Positions 1 to 7,661 of a stretch of 64,000 nt of DNA are shown one piece after another. A model generated the notes under the pieces. That model was not told the origin of the DNA. It was given only the letters and a program-made list of their open reading frames with translations, and made no database searches. Numbering within the stretch: the stretch's first letter is position 1; the number at the start of each line of letters is the position of its first letter. Source of the stretch: Novosphingobium sp. (GTDB taxonomy: Bacteria; Pseudomonadota; Alphaproteobacteria; Sphingomonadales; Sphingomonadaceae); assembly GCA_016719755.1 (NCBI GenBank), contig JADJYM010000012.1, positions 5,001 to 69,000 on the forward strand. Direction: 5' to 3'. Position numbers and translations under genes: made by a program.

Positions 1-2
1 GA

Positions 3-182
3 CAAAATCAGGCGGACACCCATCGTTCCCCGGGTCTTACTTCGGGGGACTGGCGTCCGGCCATGTTGGCGACCAAGCCGAAGAAGCCGTTGAAAGCAGC
101 CTCCCCGTCCGGTGAAGCGGCCTCTAAGCAGACCCCGCGATTCGGTCAATCCCTTTTTGGCAATTTTGTTTCAAACTTCTAG
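3..182 (+). CDS. possible 3' end of an unidentified gene entering from the left edge
   Basis: A frame is open from the left edge to a TAG at 180-182. The first ATG inside it is at 63, which on its own would give only a 39-residue peptide rich in Lys, Ala, Ser and Pro (starting MLATKPKKPL). I do not recognise the sequence. It could be the C-terminus of a gene lying mostly outside the window or a chance open frame. The following 250 bases are more AT-rich than the rest of the window, which would fit a gene end followed by a regulatory gap. Confidence 0.2.
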   Translation, partial: QNQADTHRSPGLTSGDWRPAMLATKPKKPLKAASPSGEAASKQTPRFGQSLFGNFVSNF

Positions 183-432
183 AAAGACCAATTATGACAA
201 TGCTATAAGCCACTCAACAAGCGACATGACACTGAGGCGTAAAGTCGGTTTGGAACAGCCTGATCAACCTTGCAGCTATTCCGGGCCACGTGATTCCCTC
301 CGCACACCCCGGCTATCATAGGGCCTGGCTCCCCGACCGGAGCCTGCAACATTGCCTTCAGATAACGGACACAGAACCGTCACTGCCACGTAAACTTCAA
401 GAGCTAAGCCGCCGCATCAGGGGTGCAAGACC
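183..432. other. intergenic leader upstream of the response regulator; no gene seen
   Basis: These 250 bases carry no convincing gene. The left half is AT-rich for this genome and includes a TATAAG hexamer near 204 that could serve as a -10 element. I found no pair of GTCA-type half-sites spaced 11 or 22 bases apart, unlike the other intergenic regions of this island. An AGGGG ribosome-binding site sits just before the ATG at 433. Confidence 0.3.
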
Positions 433-1107
433 ATGCGGCAGATCGATATTCTTGTTTCAAGTCAACCAGATGATGGAATGCAAAGCTATACTCACGACGG
501 TCTGACCGTGAAGTTTCATCTCTTCTCGAGGCTTAACGAGCTGCCCCTGCTCGAGAACGTCAGCTGGGCGTTCATCGACTGGCTCATGCCCGACACTTCC
601 GGACTGGAAGTCTGCCGCCGCCTGCGCTGCGATCCGCGCCTCGCCAAGTCCCGGATTACCATGGTGCTTGGCGAGGACAGCATGGATCTGAAGCGCCGGG
701 CGCTGAGCGCCGGTGCGGATGACTACACGATTGGCCCGATCTCGCGCCGGGCCATACTCGATCGCATCCTGTCCGGCCGGATCGGCGACCTGACCGCATC
801 GCAGCGCAAGACCGTATCCCTGGGCGATCTGAACATAGACCTCGCCGCGTTCCAGGCGCGCTGGCAAGGCAAGCCGGTGCGGCTGATGCCCAACGAGTTC
901 CGCCTGTTGCGCTACTTTGTGGAGAACCCCAGCCGCGTGTTCACGCGCCAGCAGCTTATCCTGGCGCTGGGCAAGCAGGAACAGCCGCTCGACGAACGCA
1001 CGGTCGATGTCTGGGTTGGCCGGCTGCGGCGCGCCCTCAAGGCTGCGGGGGTCACATACAATCTGCGTACCGTGCGTTCGCTCGGCTATGTCCTCGACGA
1101 GCCCTGA
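433..1107 (+). CDS. atypical OmpR/PhoB-family response regulator with degenerate receiver
   Basis: A 224-residue DNA-binding regulator. Residues about 125-224 form the OmpR/PhoB winged helix (RLMPNEFRLLRYF, VFTRQQL, ERTVDVWVGRLRRAL, VRSLGYVL), the usual PhoB-type C-terminus. The receiver is abnormal. The acidic pair that normally follows the first strand (ILVVEDE in typical members) is replaced by ILVSSQPDD. The Thr/Ser position reads MVLGED and the invariant Lys of the KP motif is Gly101 in IGPIS. Asp49 (FIDWLMP) is still at the phosphoacceptor place. The ATG has an AGGGG about nine bases upstream. No histidine kinase gene is adjacent. Its place beside PHO-box genes suggests a role in phosphate control, possibly independent of phosphorylation; that role is inference. 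Confidence 0.85.
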   Translation: MRQIDILVSSQPDDGMQSYTHDGLTVKFHLFSRLNELPLLENVSWAFIDWLMPDTSGLEVCRRLRCDPRLAKSRITMVLGEDSMDLKRRALSAGADDYTIGPISRRAILDRILSGRIGDLTASQRKTVSLGDLNIDLAAFQARWQGKPVRLMPNEFRLLRYFVENPSRVFTRQQLILALGKQEQPLDERTVDVWVGRLRRALKAAGVTYNLRTVRSLGYVLDEP

Positions 1108-1155
1108 TCCCGCTGCCGGCTATCACACCCGTATTTGCACTTGCCGCAAGAAAAC

Positions 1156-1186
1156 CGGGCCTGCCTTCTTTGCGGAGGCAGGCCCG
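1156..1186. terminator. bidirectional terminator hairpin between convergent genes
   Basis: A 10-bp perfect stem (CGGGCCTGCC at 1156-1165, GGCAGGCCCG at 1177-1186) with an 11-base loop lies between the stops of the regulator (1107) and the leftward TonB receptor (1234). A GTTTTG follows on the right and an AAAA run precedes it on the left, so it can serve both strands. A second short G/C hairpin (arms 1203-1209 and 1214-1220) lies nearer the receptor stop. Confidence 0.7.
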
Positions 1187-1233
1187 AGGTGTTTTGACCG
1201 GAGGGAGGGTCGCCCCTCCCCGCAGGGTGATGG

Positions 1234-3927
1234 TCAAAATTTGAGGGATGCGGACAGCGAGAATGTGCGTCCGACGGCATAGGAATTGACGTCCAGGCGG
1301 TTGCCACCCGAACGCTGATACTCGACATGGCGCCGTCCGGTGAGATTGCGCGCCTCGAACTTCAGTTCCAGTTCCTTGCCAAGCAGCGAGAAGCCTTCGC
1401 GCGCGACGAAATCGACACGCAGGCCGGGCTGCTCGAACACGTCGGGCTGCGGCGGCGAGCCGAACACCCCGCGGCTGACCACCCGGTCGCTGGCATAGGT
1501 GACCATGATGGTCTGCTGCGAAAGCTTGTCCTGGTTTTCCAGGCCGATCTCGAAGTTGACGATGTGGTCGGACTGGCCGGTCAGCTTTGCGCCATCGGTG
1601 AAATAGTCCCTGGCCGAGGTGGAGAAGGCGCCGAACACCTGCACCTCGTCTCCCGGCGCAACCTTCAGCTTGGATTTGGTGAAGGTGTAATTGCCCACCA
1701 GCAGCAGGCGCCGCGCGGCCAAGAAGCCTTCATCCCCCAGGCTGAAGCGCTTCTGCACGTCGAACTCGACGCCATAGAGCGTCGCCCGGGGCGCATTGGC
1801 GTAGGAAGTGACAAACGAGGGATTGATGAACGCCTCGATCGGGCGGTCGATCTTCTTGTAGAACCCCGCCAGCGACAGCCGCTGCTCCGGCGCGAAATAC
1901 CACTCGAAGCGCGCTTCCGCATTGTACAGCTGGCTGTCCACCAGCAGCGGGTTGCCGCGATACTCGCGGTTGGTGTCCGGATCGTAATAAGGCTGGTTGA
2001 TCAGTTCGCGGAACTGGGGCCGGGCAATGGTCTTGGAGGCAGACACCCGGACCTGCATCTGCGGCTGGACTTCCCAGGTGAGAGTCGCGCCGGGCAACCA
2101 GTATCCGTTTGTCTGGCTGGTCCCGGCTGTCGCCGCGCCAGGCACGGTGAAGACCTGAATCGGATCGACCCGCAGGCGCGCCCATTCATAGCGCAGACCG
2201 GCATCAATGCTCAGGCTGTCGGCGATCTGCCAGTTGACCTTGGCGTAACCCGCCGCGTTGCGCAGCTGGGCAAGGAAGGCGGGATTGCCTTCATCGCTTT
2301 CGATCAGGCCGATGCGAAAAGTCTTCACCACATCGGGGCCAAGCAGGTAGTCCGGCCGCAGCAGGGTAACGCCGGATGGCAGGCAAGACGAAGGTGTTGA
2401 CGGCACGCCTTCGCACACGCCCGGGGCCAGGAACTGGAACTGGCGCCGCGAGCTGGTGCGGCGGGTATCCGAAAAGGCGCCGCCAATGGTCACCGACAGG
2501 CCCGGAAGCGCCTTGTAGGACAGGTCACCGCTGCCCGACCAGAGCGTCTCGTCAAGCTCGGAGAAGGTCACGCGGGCATCGCCGCCGTTGCCGTTGTTAA
2601 GCCGGTTCACGAAATAGGCGCCCAGCGGATCGGCCGCGGCATTGGTCCGCAGATATTCGAAATAGAGCTCGAAGGGCGCATTGCGGCTCGACTTGGCGTA
2701 GCTGCCGCGCAGGTCGAGGCTGAGATCCGGGGTCAGTTTGAATTCGCCGACCAGCTGGGTGTTGATCAGCTGGCGCTCGTACCAGGCGGTATTCTGGCGC
2801 ATGTAGTCGACATTGGTCTGGTTCTGCTTGCCGGTCGCCAGCCGCGCCTGCTTGACCGTGTCGCGGATGATCAGGTTGGTCCAGCGCAGCTTGTTCTCGC
2901 CAAACTCCAGGCCCACTCCAAGCAGACCGTTGACCACGATCCGGTTGTCGGTGTTGAGCCCGGTGAAATCGGATTCGATCGTCGACAGATCGGCGCTGAG
3001 CGAGCGCTGCTGATGCGGCTGACGGGTCAGCCACTTGTTGCTGTAGCCAAGCGCAGCGATCAGCCCCAGATTGGTGGCGCCGATGTCCCAGGATTTGGCC
3101 CCGGTGAGCGATCCGGAGAAGTTGGCCGGCAAGTGCTGCCAGCGCTGCACGGCGGAATTGCGCCCGGTCACCAGCTGGCTGGCAATCGCCGGCGTATCGA
3201 CCGTGCCCGAACTGATCCGCGCGCCGCTGCCAAGGAAGGCCTGCAGCGCCGGGGGCAGGTTGCGCTGGCCATTGTCGAAGCCGGCCCAGTCGCTGCCGCT
3301 GCCGTAATAGGTATAGCCAAGATGGCTGGTCGTTTCGGTATCGCCCGACACGCCGAAGCCGATCGACAGGAACGGATCGCGCGGAACCGCCTTGGTGGTG
3401 AGATTGATCACGCCGCCGCCGAATTCGCCGGGATAGTTCGCCGAATAGCTTTTCTGCACCAGCGACGAGGCGATCACGCTGCTGGGGAACAGATCGAGCG
3501 GAACCACCCGCTTGAGCGGTTCGGGGCTGGGCAGCGGCGATCCGTTGAGCAGCGCCAGCGAATAACGGTCGCCAAGCCCACGGACATAGACATAGCCGCT
3601 GCCGACCACGCTGAGGCCGGTAACCCGGCCCAAAGCGCCAGCGATGTTGCCTTCACCGGTGCGGGCGATCTCGGCGCTCGACAGCACCGAGACAACCTGC
3701 GGGGCGGAACGCTCGATGTTGCGGACGCGATTGCCGGTAACGACGATCTCGCCGCCGGGGGCCGAAACCTCAACCTGCTCCTGCGCGGGCGTTTCGGCGG
3801 CCTGGTCCGGTGTGGCGGCATTGTCCTCAGCCGGAACGGGCTCGGCCGCCTGGGCAAAGGCGAGGTTGGGCGCCGTAAGCGCGGTAGTGATCAGGACGGC
3901 GCTAGCCAGTCGCGTCGCGATAGACAT
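1234..3927 (-). CDS. TonB-dependent outer-membrane receptor (phosphate island)
   Basis: An 897-residue outer-membrane transporter. Residues 1-25 are a signal peptide (cut after AFA). The EIVVTGNR stretch is TonB-box-like, then a plug domain (VRGLGDRYSLALLNGSPLP, FGGGVINLTTK), then a long beta-barrel ending in the Phe expected for outer-membrane proteins (SLSASLKF). I chose the ATG at 3927 because it gives a clean signal peptide and has AGGGGA six bases upstream; an earlier in-frame start at 3984 adds only a non-signal extension. The gene follows the secreted lipoprotein with an 81-base gap holding a strong hairpin, so the two are probably one operon under the PHO-like boxes near 5,700. TonB receptors take up large or scarce ligands. 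The substrate is inferred to be a phosphorus compound from context only. Confidence 0.9.
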   Translation of the reverse strand: MSIATRLASAVLITTALTAPNLAFAQAAEPVPAEDNAATPDQAAETPAQEQVEVSAPGGEIVVTGNRVRNIERSAPQVVSVLSSAEIARTGEGNIAGALGRVTGLSVVGSGYVYVRGLGDRYSLALLNGSPLPSPEPLKRVVPLDLFPSSVIASSLVQKSYSANYPGEFGGGVINLTTKAVPRDPFLSIGFGVSGDTETTSHLGYTYYGSGSDWAGFDNGQRNLPPALQAFLGSGARISSGTVDTPAIASQLVTGRNSAVQRWQHLPANFSGSLTGAKSWDIGATNLGLIAALGYSNKWLTRQPHQQRSLSADLSTIESDFTGLNTDNRIVVNGLLGVGLEFGENKLRWTNLIIRDTVKQARLATGKQNQTNVDYMRQNTAWYERQLINTQLVGEFKLTPDLSLDLRGSYAKSSRNAPFELYFEYLRTNAAADPLGAYFVNRLNNGNGGDARVTFSELDETLWSGSGDLSYKALPGLSVTIGGAFSDTRRTSSRRQFQFLAPGVCEGVPSTPSSCLPSGVTLLRPDYLLGPDVVKTFRIGLIESDEGNPAFLAQLRNAAGYAKVNWQIADSLSIDAGLRYEWARLRVDPIQVFTVPGAATAGTSQTNGYWLPGATLTWEVQPQMQVRVSASKTIARPQFRELINQPYYDPDTNREYRGNPLLVDSQLYNAEARFEWYFAPEQRLSLAGFYKKIDRPIEAFINPSFVTSYANAPRATLYGVEFDVQKRFSLGDEGFLAARRLLLVGNYTFTKSKLKVAPGDEVQVFGAFSTSARDYFTDGAKLTGQSDHIVNFEIGLENQDKLSQQTIMVTYASDRVVSRGVFGSPPQPDVFEQPGLRVDFVAREGFSLLGKELELKFEARNLTGRRHVEYQRSGGNRLDVNSYAVGRTFSLSASLKF

Positions 3928-3955
3928 CTGTATTCCCCTGGTTCGGATGCAAGCC

Positions 3956-3982
3956 GGGGGCAGCCAGCGTGTGGCTGCCCCC
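3956..3982 (-). promoter_or_regulatory. intercistronic hairpin between lipoprotein and TonB receptor genes
   Basis: A perfect 11-bp inverted repeat (GGGGGCAGCCA at 3956-3966, TGGCTGCCCCC at 3972-3982) with a 5-base loop lies between the lipoprotein stop (4009) and the receptor start (3927). No T-run follows on the transcribed strand. It therefore looks like a partial attenuator or mRNA-stabilising element that would give more lipoprotein than receptor, rather than a complete terminator. This is structure-based inference. Confidence 0.6.
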
Positions 3983-4008
3983 AAGCGAACGTGTCAGGCA
4001 GCCGCGTG

Positions 4009-5604
4009 TCAGGTGACAGGCAGCGAGGTGCACGAGGACGACGAGGAACCGAAGTTCGCGGTCGCGCTGTTGCAGGTCCAGCCGGCGTACCAGGTGTCCG
4101 AGCTGTTGCGCACCGCGCCGATCCAGCTGGTCACATCGAAGAAGCTGGCCAGCGTCGAGGCATTGAAAGCAGTCACCCCGGTCTCGTTGGCGCCGTTGAT
4201 GAACAGGCTCGCCAGCGTGTTGGTGAAGCTGTCGTTGTTGTTGTTCGCGCCTGAACCGAAAGCCGTCTGCACGGCGGAAGCATTGTAGCTGCCCGAACCA
4301 AGGTACTTGGTGGCATTGCACTGCAGCGCCACCGAACGCGCCGTGAGCGTCGCGGGCGTGGTGCCCGAACCGTTCATGCGGATACATTCGTTGTTCGGCG
4401 CAATGATCAGGCCATTGACGAGCGTCGTATCCGAATTGCCCCGGAACAGCCCTGCCGCAAGGTCGTTGGCTTCGTTGTCGGCACTGGTCTGCGGCTGGAT
4501 CGCCACGAAGTTCGAGACGCGCAGGCGGGTGCGGGGGGTATCGGATTCCGCGCCGTTGCTGTCGATCTCGAACAGGGCATCGCCCTTGGTCGCGCGCGGC
4601 AGCAGCATGGCATACTGCAGGTCCATCTGCGCGCCGGTATCGACATCGAGGCTGTCATCGTCGGCACCGGTGGCGATGTAGTACTTCATGTTGACCACGC
4701 CGCCGAAGAACTCGGCGCCATCGTCAGAGCTGTTGTGGACCTGGATGTGATCGAGCACCGTGCCCGAACCGATGCCCTCGGTGGTAAGGGCCTGCAGTTC
4801 GCGGCCAGAGCCAAGCACAAAGCCGGAATAGCGGATCTGCACATAGCTCAGGCGGCCCGAGCTGTCTGCGGCGTTGCTGCCGCCAAACCGGGCAAGGTCA
4901 GCCGAACCTTCGGTATCACGCTCGCAGGTGCCGCCGGCAACCGTTCCGACGTTGCAATCGGTCACAGGCGCGCGGCCCATCAGCACCACGCCGCCCCACT
5001 GCCCCTGCGAGCTGTCGTCGTTGTAGCCCAGCACGTTGTCCTTGCTGGTGAAGACGATCGGCTGGGTGGCGGTGCCCACGGCCTGAACCTTGTTGCCGCG
5101 ATTGACGGCAAGCCAGGATTGGCCGGTCGAACCGTAAAGGATCACACCCGGCTGGATCGTCAGCGTGACGTTGGTGTCGGCGGTCAGCGCGGTCGTGCAG
5201 CCCGTGGTCGTGGAATTGAAGGGCGCAGCGGCCGTCGGCGCGCGGAAGCCACCATCGCAGCCCACGTTCACGCGGCCCGGAATCTCGTAAAGCAGTCCGG
5301 CGATCTTGGGCAGCGTGCTCGACACCTTGATCAGGTTCGGCAGGCGGCAGACGCGCCAGGTGCCGGTCGGTCCGGTAATCGTGCCGCCGTCGGCCAGCCC
5401 CTGCGGCTCGGCGATCGTCGGGCAGCCGCCCGCGGCGGTAACGGTGGCCGGGCCGGTCGGGGTCGGCGTGGGAGTAGGCGTGGCCGCCGGGTAGTTGATG
5501 GTGACATTGCCGCCGGTGCCCGGCGAGGCGATGTCGCTCGGGCCACACCCGGCGAGCGCGATGGCGCTGCAGCCGACCAGGAACAAGCCATGGATGTTCT
5601 TCAC
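4009..5604 (-). CDS. secreted lipoprotein, beta-helix-like, paired with TonB receptor
   Basis: A 531-residue lipoprotein. The N-terminus is a lipoprotein signal with lipobox LAGC (Cys20), followed by a PTPTPTPT linker near residues 41-50 and a large Gly/Asn/Asp-rich domain. Recurrent blocks such as GVVLMGRAP, LSYVQIRYSGF, DHIQVHNSSDDGAEFFGG and TGADDDSLDVDTG resemble a family of secreted parallel beta-helix-like proteins often annotated only as lipoprotein, which I recall beside TonB receptors. The start is GTG at 5604 with AGGGGA six bases upstream. It is first in a leftward operon with the TonB receptor, and two PHO-box-like clusters precede it. It may capture or process a substrate at the cell surface for its receptor partner. 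The biochemical function is unknown to me. Confidence 0.8.
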   Translation of the reverse strand: MKNIHGLFLVGCSAIALAGCGPSDIASPGTGGNVTINYPAATPTPTPTPTGPATVTAAGGCPTIAEPQGLADGGTITGPTGTWRVCRLPNLIKVSSTLPKIAGLLYEIPGRVNVGCDGGFRAPTAAAPFNSTTTGCTTALTADTNVTLTIQPGVILYGSTGQSWLAVNRGNKVQAVGTATQPIVFTSKDNVLGYNDDSSQGQWGGVVLMGRAPVTDCNVGTVAGGTCERDTEGSADLARFGGSNAADSSGRLSYVQIRYSGFVLGSGRELQALTTEGIGSGTVLDHIQVHNSSDDGAEFFGGVVNMKYYIATGADDDSLDVDTGAQMDLQYAMLLPRATKGDALFEIDSNGAESDTPRTRLRVSNFVAIQPQTSADNEANDLAAGLFRGNSDTTLVNGLIIAPNNECIRMNGSGTTPATLTARSVALQCNATKYLGSGSYNASAVQTAFGSGANNNNDSFTNTLASLFINGANETGVTAFNASTLASFFDVTSWIGAVRNSSDTWYAGWTCNSATANFGSSSSSCTSLPVT

Positions 5605-5660
5605 GATAGATCCCCTTGGAATACGAGCGACGCAGGCGATTCCGCCATCGCGACTCGCCG

Positions 5661-5703
5661 ATTAGGGAACCAAGGTGACAGTTTGATTTCGCAACTGTGA
5701 CGA
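5661..5703 (-). promoter_or_regulatory. PHO-box-like repeats plus -10 upstream of the lipoprotein operon
   Basis: On the minus strand three consecutive 11-bp units lie at 5703-5671. The outer units carry GTCAC (TCGTCACAGTT and CTGTCACCTTG) exactly 22 bases apart and the middle unit is degenerate. A CCTAAT hexamer at 5666-5661 follows at a distance suited to a -10 element, with the box in place of the -35. The PhoB consensus is two 11-bp repeats of the CTGTCAT type. The site is 67 bases before the GTG start at 5604. Confidence 0.6.
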
Positions 5704-5726
5704 TTATTATGGCATTATTCTAACCA

Positions 5727-5748
5727 TATTGCGACACAACGGTGACAG
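5727..5748 (-). promoter_or_regulatory. second PHO-box-like site
   Basis: On the minus strand two adjacent 11-bp units, CTGTCACCGTT and GTGTCGCAATA, occupy 5748-5727 and place GTCAC and GTCGC 11 bases apart. The site lies 24 bases upstream of the first cluster and could strengthen PhoB binding to the lipoprotein promoter. It could also act on the divergent TPR gene at 5896. A lone GTGAC at 5812-5816 lies nearer that gene. Confidence 0.55.
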
Positions 5749-5895
5749 CCACAGTAAAACGCGCCTTTCCGAACGAGTCGCCAATGGCCAAATCCGGTTT
5801 GTTTCGCTTTTGTGACAATCGGCGATTTTTTTTGGCGGCAAGTGCGGGCGGGCGTAGTCTCGCAGGCACAGAAACAAGAAAATCGGAGTGATGCC

Positions 5896-6270
5896 ATGTT
5901 CAGCAGCCTGGTCCTTGCCGCCGCCCTTGCCTCGCAAAGCCCGGCCTCTGCCGTCACGGTCGAAGCCAGGGCCGAGCGGATCGATGTCGGCTATGAAGAA
6001 CTCGCCGAAGGCCGGACAATCGACGCAATTGCGCGGATCGAAGCCAGCCTGGCCACCAATCCGCAGGACCCCGCCGCCCTGATCAACCTCGCTGCCGCCT
6101 ATGCACGGCTGGGCCGCGCAGGCGATGCCCGCTCGGCCTTGAATGCCGCCGCGGCAAGCAGCGAACGCTTCGATCTGCAGCTTGCCGATGGCCGCTGGCT
6201 CGATTCGCGACAGGCCGCGCGGATGGCCATGACGATGCTCAAGGATGGCCAGACCCTCGCCCTGCGCTGA
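5896..6270 (+). CDS. small periplasmic tetratricopeptide-repeat protein
   Basis: A 124-residue protein with an N-terminal signal peptide (MFSSLVLAAALASQSPASA) followed by about one and a half TPR-like helix pairs (TIDAIARIEASLATNPQDPAALINLAAAYARLGRAGDARSAL region), then a short tail. The ATG at 5896 is chosen because it begins the signal peptide and has GGAG seven bases upstream; a frame extension to 5812 lacks these. It stands alone between the leftward lipoprotein operon and the virB cluster, sharing a 290-base regulatory region with the former. A periplasmic adaptor or assembly role is possible. No specific function can be assigned. Confidence 0.7.
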   Translation: MFSSLVLAAALASQSPASAVTVEARAERIDVGYEELAEGRTIDAIARIEASLATNPQDPAALINLAAAYARLGRAGDARSALNAAAASSERFDLQLADGRWLDSRQAARMAMTMLKDGQTLALR

Positions 6271-6329
6271 ACGCCCCCCGCATCGGCAGGGGCAACACCC
6301 GCACAAGGCAGTCCGCACGTAAATGAAGT

Positions 6330-6371
6330 AAAGTCGATCGGTCTGGCAATAATTCCGGACTGATCGACTTT
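6330..6371. repeat. 14-bp inverted repeat abutting the virB PHO box
   Basis: Arms at 6330-6343 and 6358-6371 (core AAAGTCGATC and GATCGACTTT) are complementary with one mismatch and a 14-base loop. The right arm touches the PHO-box-like site at 6371. It may be an operator for a second regulator or a weak terminator of the TPR gene; the T-tail is only three bases. Confidence 0.5.
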
Positions 6372-6392
6372 CGTCACAGAGCTGTCATGTAA
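6371..6392 (+). promoter_or_regulatory. PHO-box-like site upstream of the virB cluster
   Basis: Two adjacent 11-bp units, TCGTCACAGAG and CTGTCATGTAA, place GTCAC and GTCAT exactly 11 bases apart, close to the PhoB consensus. The site ends 30 bases before the virB1 ATG at 6423. This is the main sequence link between the type IV secretion genes and phosphate limitation. No clear -10 was identified downstream. Confidence 0.6.
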
Positions 6393-6422
6393 CGACCGCA
6401 TTGCGTCCCCCAGGAGGGCGCA

Positions 6423-7040
6423 ATGAGTCGCTGGTTGCCGATGCGGATGATTGCTGTGCAGGTTGGGCTGGCGCTTGCCCTGCCGACAGCGGCGCATGCA
6501 GACGTGCTGGAAATCGGCAGCGGCGGAGCAGCCTGGATCGCGGGCGGCCCGGCAGCCGTCCCCGCCCGTCCCGATCCCGCCTACCAAGGGACCGCTTCCG
6601 CGCCTGCCGACGCTGCGACAGCCTCGTTCACCCCGGTCGATCCGGCCGCCGGTCCACACCAGTGGCGCGAGCGCGTTGCCGAACTCGCCCGCAAGTACGA
6701 TATCAGTCCGGCCCTGCTGGAAGCGGTAGTCTGGCAGGAAAGCCGCTGGAACCAGGCGGCAGTCTCATCAGCCGGGGCGCGCGGTCTGACGCAGCTGATG
6801 CCGGGAACAGCGCGCGATCTTGGCGTCAACCCGAACGATCCCCACTCGAACCTCGAAGGCGGCGCCCGCTATCTGCGGATGCAGCTCGATGCCTTCGGCG
6901 GCGATGTCGAACTGGCCCTGGCCGCCTACAATGCCGGGCCGCGCCGTGTCCAGCAGGCGGGGGGAATCCCGCCAATCCGCGAAACCCGCCTCTATGTCGC
7001 CGCGATCATGGGGCGACTTTCCCAACCTGTCCGGAGATGA
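6423..7040 (+). CDS. virB1: VirB1-like lytic transglycosylase of the T4SS
   Basis: A 205-residue periplasmic lytic transglycosylase that would cut peptidoglycan locally so the secretion channel can assemble. There is a signal peptide to about residue 26 (ends AHA), a low-complexity Pro/Ala linker, then an SLT domain from about residue 85. The catalytic Glu106 is in WQESRWN, followed by the SSAGARGLTQLMP, LNLEGGARYL-like and LAAYNAGP signatures. AGGAGG lies at 6412-6417, a strong site for the ATG at 6423. It is the first gene of the virB operon; the virB2 frame begins at its stop. Family assignment is firm; the T4SS role comes from context. Confidence 0.9.
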   Translation: MSRWLPMRMIAVQVGLALALPTAAHADVLEIGSGGAAWIAGGPAAVPARPDPAYQGTASAPADAATASFTPVDPAAGPHQWRERVAELARKYDISPALLEAVVWQESRWNQAAVSSAGARGLTQLMPGTARDLGVNPNDPHSNLEGGARYLRMQLDAFGGDVELALAAYNAGPRRVQQAGGIPPIRETRLYVAAIMGRLSQPVRR

Positions 7041-7045
7041 CCATC

Positions 7046-7351
7046 ATGCGTTCGCTGCGCGCCGTTGCGCTTGCCGCCCTGCTTTCCGCGTTTTCCCAGC
7101 CCGCCCTGGCCCAGACCGCCAATCCGCAAGGATCGGGCCCGATCGTTGCCGCGCTCGGCTGGCTGCAGGGCACGCTGCTTGGCAATGTCGCAACGGCCGT
7201 CGCCGTGATGGCGGTCGCGGCGGTTGGCTTCATGATGCTGACCGGCCGGATGAACTGGCGCTTTGGCGCGACGGTGATCATCGGCACCTTCATCCTGTTC
7301 GGTGCGGGCGCGATCGTGTCGGGCATCCAGGCCGCCGCAGCAGTAGGCTGA
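7046..7351 (+). CDS. virB2: VirB2/TrbC-like pilin subunit
   Basis: A 101-residue pilin precursor. The signal peptide (MRSLRAVALAALLSA to about residue 22, ending ALA) is followed by two hydrophobic helices (VATAVAVMAVAAVGFMML and VIIGTFILFGAGAIVSGI) around the short basic-polar loop TGRMNWRFG, the VirB2/TrbC layout. I prefer the ATG at 7046, nine bases after GGAG at 7033-7036, over the ATG at 7037, which overlaps the virB1 stop and has no room for a ribosome site. Confidence 0.85.
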   Translation: MRSLRAVALAALLSAFSQPALAQTANPQGSGPIVAALGWLQGTLLGNVATAVAVMAVAAVGFMMLTGRMNWRFGATVIIGTFILFGAGAIVSGIQAAAAVG

Positions 7352-7355
7352 TCCG

Positions 7356-7649
7356 GTGTCCCCGCCTTCGCCGCTCGCGCGCTTTCCGGTGCACCGGGCC
7401 CTGACCCGGCCGCAGATGTTCGCGGGCGTGACCTACAGCTTCTTCATCATCAATGCCGCCGTCACCACCGAGGCATTTCTGATCACCAAGAGCTTCCTGG
7501 CACTGCCGGTCGCCCTGCTGGTCCACGCCATCGGCTATCTCGCCTGCCTGCGCGAACCGCGCGTGTTCGACCTGTGGATCACCAGGGTCAGCCGCTGCCC
7601 CCGCGTCCGCAACTGGCAGCGCTGGGGCTGCAACAGCTACGCGCCGTGA
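7356..7649 (+). CDS. virB3: VirB3-like inner-membrane T4SS protein
   Basis: A 97-residue protein with a hydrophobic region from about residue 25 to 65 that can form one or two membrane spans, flanked by basic residues (LTRPQMFAGVTYSFF, then REPRVFDLW). This matches the VirB3 family, which anchors the VirB4 ATPase at the inner membrane. It begins with GTG four bases after virB2 and is followed 12 bases later by virB4. The start has no strong ribosome site, so translation is probably coupled to virB2. Confidence 0.85.
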   Translation: MSPPSPLARFPVHRALTRPQMFAGVTYSFFIINAAVTTEAFLITKSFLALPVALLVHAIGYLACLREPRVFDLWITRVSRCPRVRNWQRWGCNSYAP

Positions 7650-7661
7650 AGGATCGCTGAC

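Noticed and set aside
190-232. Two ATGAC motifs upstream of the response regulator as a PHO box
   Set aside because: They are 31 bases apart, out of the 11-bp phase seen in the other sites.
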